In this document: one piece after another, positions 5,597 to 7,162 of the stretch
How positions within the stretch are numbered: the stretch's first letter is position 1
Layout of the letters: each line of letters begins with the position of its first letter
Source: CAYSNP01 sp964432485
Lineage (GTDB): Bacteria > Bacillota > Clostridia > Christensenellales > DTU072
NCBI GenBank assembly: GCA_964432485.1
Contig: CAYSNP010000061.1
Span: 1 to 7,162 of the forward strand
Direction of reading: 5' to 3'
DNA length: 7,162 nucleotides
Notes under the pieces: generated by a model
The model's input: the letters and a program-made list of their open reading frames with translations, nothing else
Told to the model about the DNA's origin: nothing
Database searches by the model: none
Made by a program: the position numbers and the translations under genes

Positions 5597-7162
5597 TTAA
5601 TTAATATTGTTAAGAGCATTAGCTTCCGACTCCAATCTTTTTAGCTTTCTATGCTCTCTTGTATGGCGCAAAATGCGCTCTTTAGCTTGTTTTGAAAGGC
5701 TAAACTCATCGCTTATAATGAACCGAATATGCTCTTTAATATGCAGTTCGTGGTCATCTACCTCGTCAGCTTCCGCATAGCCTGACTGCAACTTTCGATT
5801 TTCTTTTTCTGCCTTTTTAATATGTAGCTCGTCCAAACTTCTTGAGGCTTCCCAATTGCCAAAGCCCAGCACTTCAAGCAGCTTAACCTTAGTATGGGTA
5901 CTTAATTTACCGTTTTCGTCTCCCAAAAGCCCCAGTTTAAGCAATTCAATAGCCATATTTTTGCGATTGGCAGGAGTTTCGGCAAGCTCGTTTTCACTGT
6001 CAAAAACTAAGTTCTCGCTGCTAATATCATTGTTTTCAAAAGCAAATTGCTCCAACTGATTGTTATCCCCTGCTATCTTTTGCAGCAAGTTTTTGCTTGC
6101 AAATTGTTTGAAAAGACGCAAAGTTTGTTTGCCTACTTCCTTAATGCTGTTTCTGATACTTTCTGCAGTTACCGTAAGCCTGGTGTCATCTTGTTCTATC
6201 AGCAAAGATAAAGCTATGCCTGATATTGTTACTGCGGGCAAGTTGGATTTGGTCACAAAATCGCTTATGCCGGAAAGGGTAATAAATTCGGAAAGCAGCC
6301 TGTCTTCCTCATCTCTAAACTCAGCGGGCACGCTGCCTGCCGCCATCATTCTTGGAGCGGGAGAGCCTTGACGGTAAATAAGCACTTTGCCGGGGCTAAG
6401 CCCTTCTTCTTCTAAATTGTCTATATCTACTGAGCCGTCCTCTACTGTCATTACTCCTAATGCCAGCCTGTTTAAGAACTCATGCTTACGATTCTTTACC
6501 CCGTTATATGCCCTTTGCACAGGGATAAGGCGTTCTATTAAGCTAAGCCCGTAAAAACTGCCGGGCTGACTAATGGCATAATGGCGCACAAAAGGGAATC
6601 CTCTTTCGCCATCTACACGATTTTGGTAAGGCAGCTCCCCTTTATGCAATAGTTTGCCGCTTGCTACAATTACAAGCCTGCCTAGCGGATGTTGTTTACA
6701 AGGTTTGGTGTAGTGTTCTATAACTAATGCATATCCGTGTTTTGCGCCGCCAAAAACTTTAAGATTGTGTGCGCTGTACCCCAGTCCGCCTCCGGTAGGA
6801 TAGCTATCCATATTAATTACATTGATTTCTTCCTCTGCTACTTCTACTCCCCAAATCTCCTCTATTTGCGCAATGGGATATGCTCGGGCATGAATAAGGC
6901 TTACACAATCATCAAGGTCGCTTGCAAAAAGGGTGTCGGGATAAATCTCATAAGGCGGACAAATAGCAAGCTCCAGTCCCCCTTCCATAATGGGTTCCCC
7001 TTTTTCATCCTCGCCTACTATTGCGCCAATTGCAGGATTCCAGCGCACCTTATAAAAACAAGTGCCCGTCACCTCCGCCCAATAGTTGCATACGGTAGAA
7101 AGCCTTGCCAAATCACCTTCGGACAATGCTGCAGAAAGCAACTTAGTTGCAAACTTTGCGCT
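5597..7162 (-). CDS. Phage portal protein (partial, N-terminus beyond right edge)
   Basis: This gene would form the dodecameric ring at one capsid vertex through which DNA is packaged and ejected. The reading frame stays open to the window edge: seven codons (SAKFATK) precede the first TTG at 7141, so that TTG is not the true start and the N-terminus is missing. About 521 residues are visible. Numbering from that TTG, a beta-rich wing region (1-190) contains CPPYEIYPDT (61-70). A typical portal core follows, with the helix around VQRAYNGVKNRKHEFLNRLA (208-227), then the GKVLIYRQGSPAP strand/turn (251-263) and a long helical stem region (275-350). The C-terminal 60 residues are charged, helical and His-rich. 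It lies directly before scaffold and capsid genes, the classical portal-scaffold-capsid order. The 17-bp gap to the scaffold start holds that gene's ribosome binding site. Portal identity is strong; the subfamily (T7/P22-like) is inferred from the neighbours. Confidence 0.88.
   Translation of the reverse strand, partial: SAKFATKLLSAALSEGDLARLSTVCNYWAEVTGTCFYKVRWNPAIGAIVGEDEKGEPIMEGGLELAICPPYEIYPDTLFASDLDDCVSLIHARAYPIAQIEEIWGVEVAEEEINVINMDSYPTGGGLGYSAHNLKVFGGAKHGYALVIEHYTKPCKQHPLGRLVIVASGKLLHKGELPYQNRVDGERGFPFVRHYAISQPGSFYGLSLIERLIPVQRAYNGVKNRKHEFLNRLALGVMTVEDGSVDIDNLEEEGLSPGKVLIYRQGSPAPRMMAAGSVPAEFRDEEDRLLSEFITLSGISDFVTKSNLPAVTISGIALSLLIEQDDTRLTVTAESIRNSIKEVGKQTLRLFKQFASKNLLQKIAGDNNQLEQFAFENNDISSENLVFDSENELAETPANRKNMAIELLKLGLLGDENGKLSTHTKVKLLEVLGFGNWEASRSLDELHIKKAEKENRKLQSGYAEADEVDDHELHIKEHIRFIISDEFSLSKQAKERILRHTREHRKLKRLESEANALNNIN

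Noticed and set aside
7139..7141. TTG at 7141 as the start of the portal gene
   Set aside because: The frame is open for all seven codons to the window edge, no Shine-Dalgarno precedes the TTG, and the visible protein lacks the usual portal N-terminus. It is a partial gene.
1..7162. CRISPR array, tRNA, att site, insertion sequence or recoded stop codons
   Set aside because: I saw no regular spaced repeats, tRNA-like cloverleaf, transposase or terminal repeats. All three stop codons end genes at sensible positions, so there is no sign of an altered genetic code or a frameshifted gene.

Overview
The window is one unbroken, leftward-reading (minus strand) block of phage or prophage structural genes ending in a lysis gene. 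The host is most likely a low-to-mid GC Firmicute (Clostridia-like). This is inferred from the A/T-rich base composition, the strong AAGGAGG/GAGGAG-type ribosome binding sites before most genes, and a BhlA/UviB-type holin-like protein at the downstream end. TAA, TGA and TAG all end genes here, so the standard bacterial code fits. No chromosomal gene, integrase, tRNA, IS element, CRISPR array or antisense gene is visible, so I cannot tell an integrated prophage from a free phage genome.

Layout in transcription order, from the right edge to the left: (1) portal protein, cut by the right edge; (2) scaffold-like protein; (3) major capsid protein of the HK97-fold type with an apparent inserted beta-rich domain; (4) a short gap with a perfect 12-bp GC-rich hairpin; (5) a 108-residue conserved-looking small phage protein; (6) a 177-residue adaptor/head-to-tail connector candidate; (7) a 502-residue beta-rich tail-hub candidate; (8) a 33-codon ORF encoding an almost ideal Leu/Ile zipper; (9) a 343-residue coiled-coil-rich virion protein candidate; (10) the BhlA/UviB-like holin candidate.

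The order portal, scaffold, capsid, adaptor, beta-rich hub, with no tape-measure, tail-tube or baseplate genes before the holin, points to a short-tailed (podovirus-type) virion. It parallels the T7 order gp8-gp9-gp10-gp11-gp12 and the P22 gp4/gp10 adaptor/hub pair. This rests on order and sequence character, not on a database match. Terminase should lie just beyond the right edge and endolysin or receptor-binding genes beyond the left edge.

The genes are packed for coupled translation. Several Shine-Dalgarno sequences overlap the preceding stop codon, two gene pairs overlap, and the longest untranslated gap is the 56-bp stretch after the capsid gene that holds the hairpin. The least explained items are the zipper microprotein, the 343-residue protein next to it and the post-capsid hairpin.
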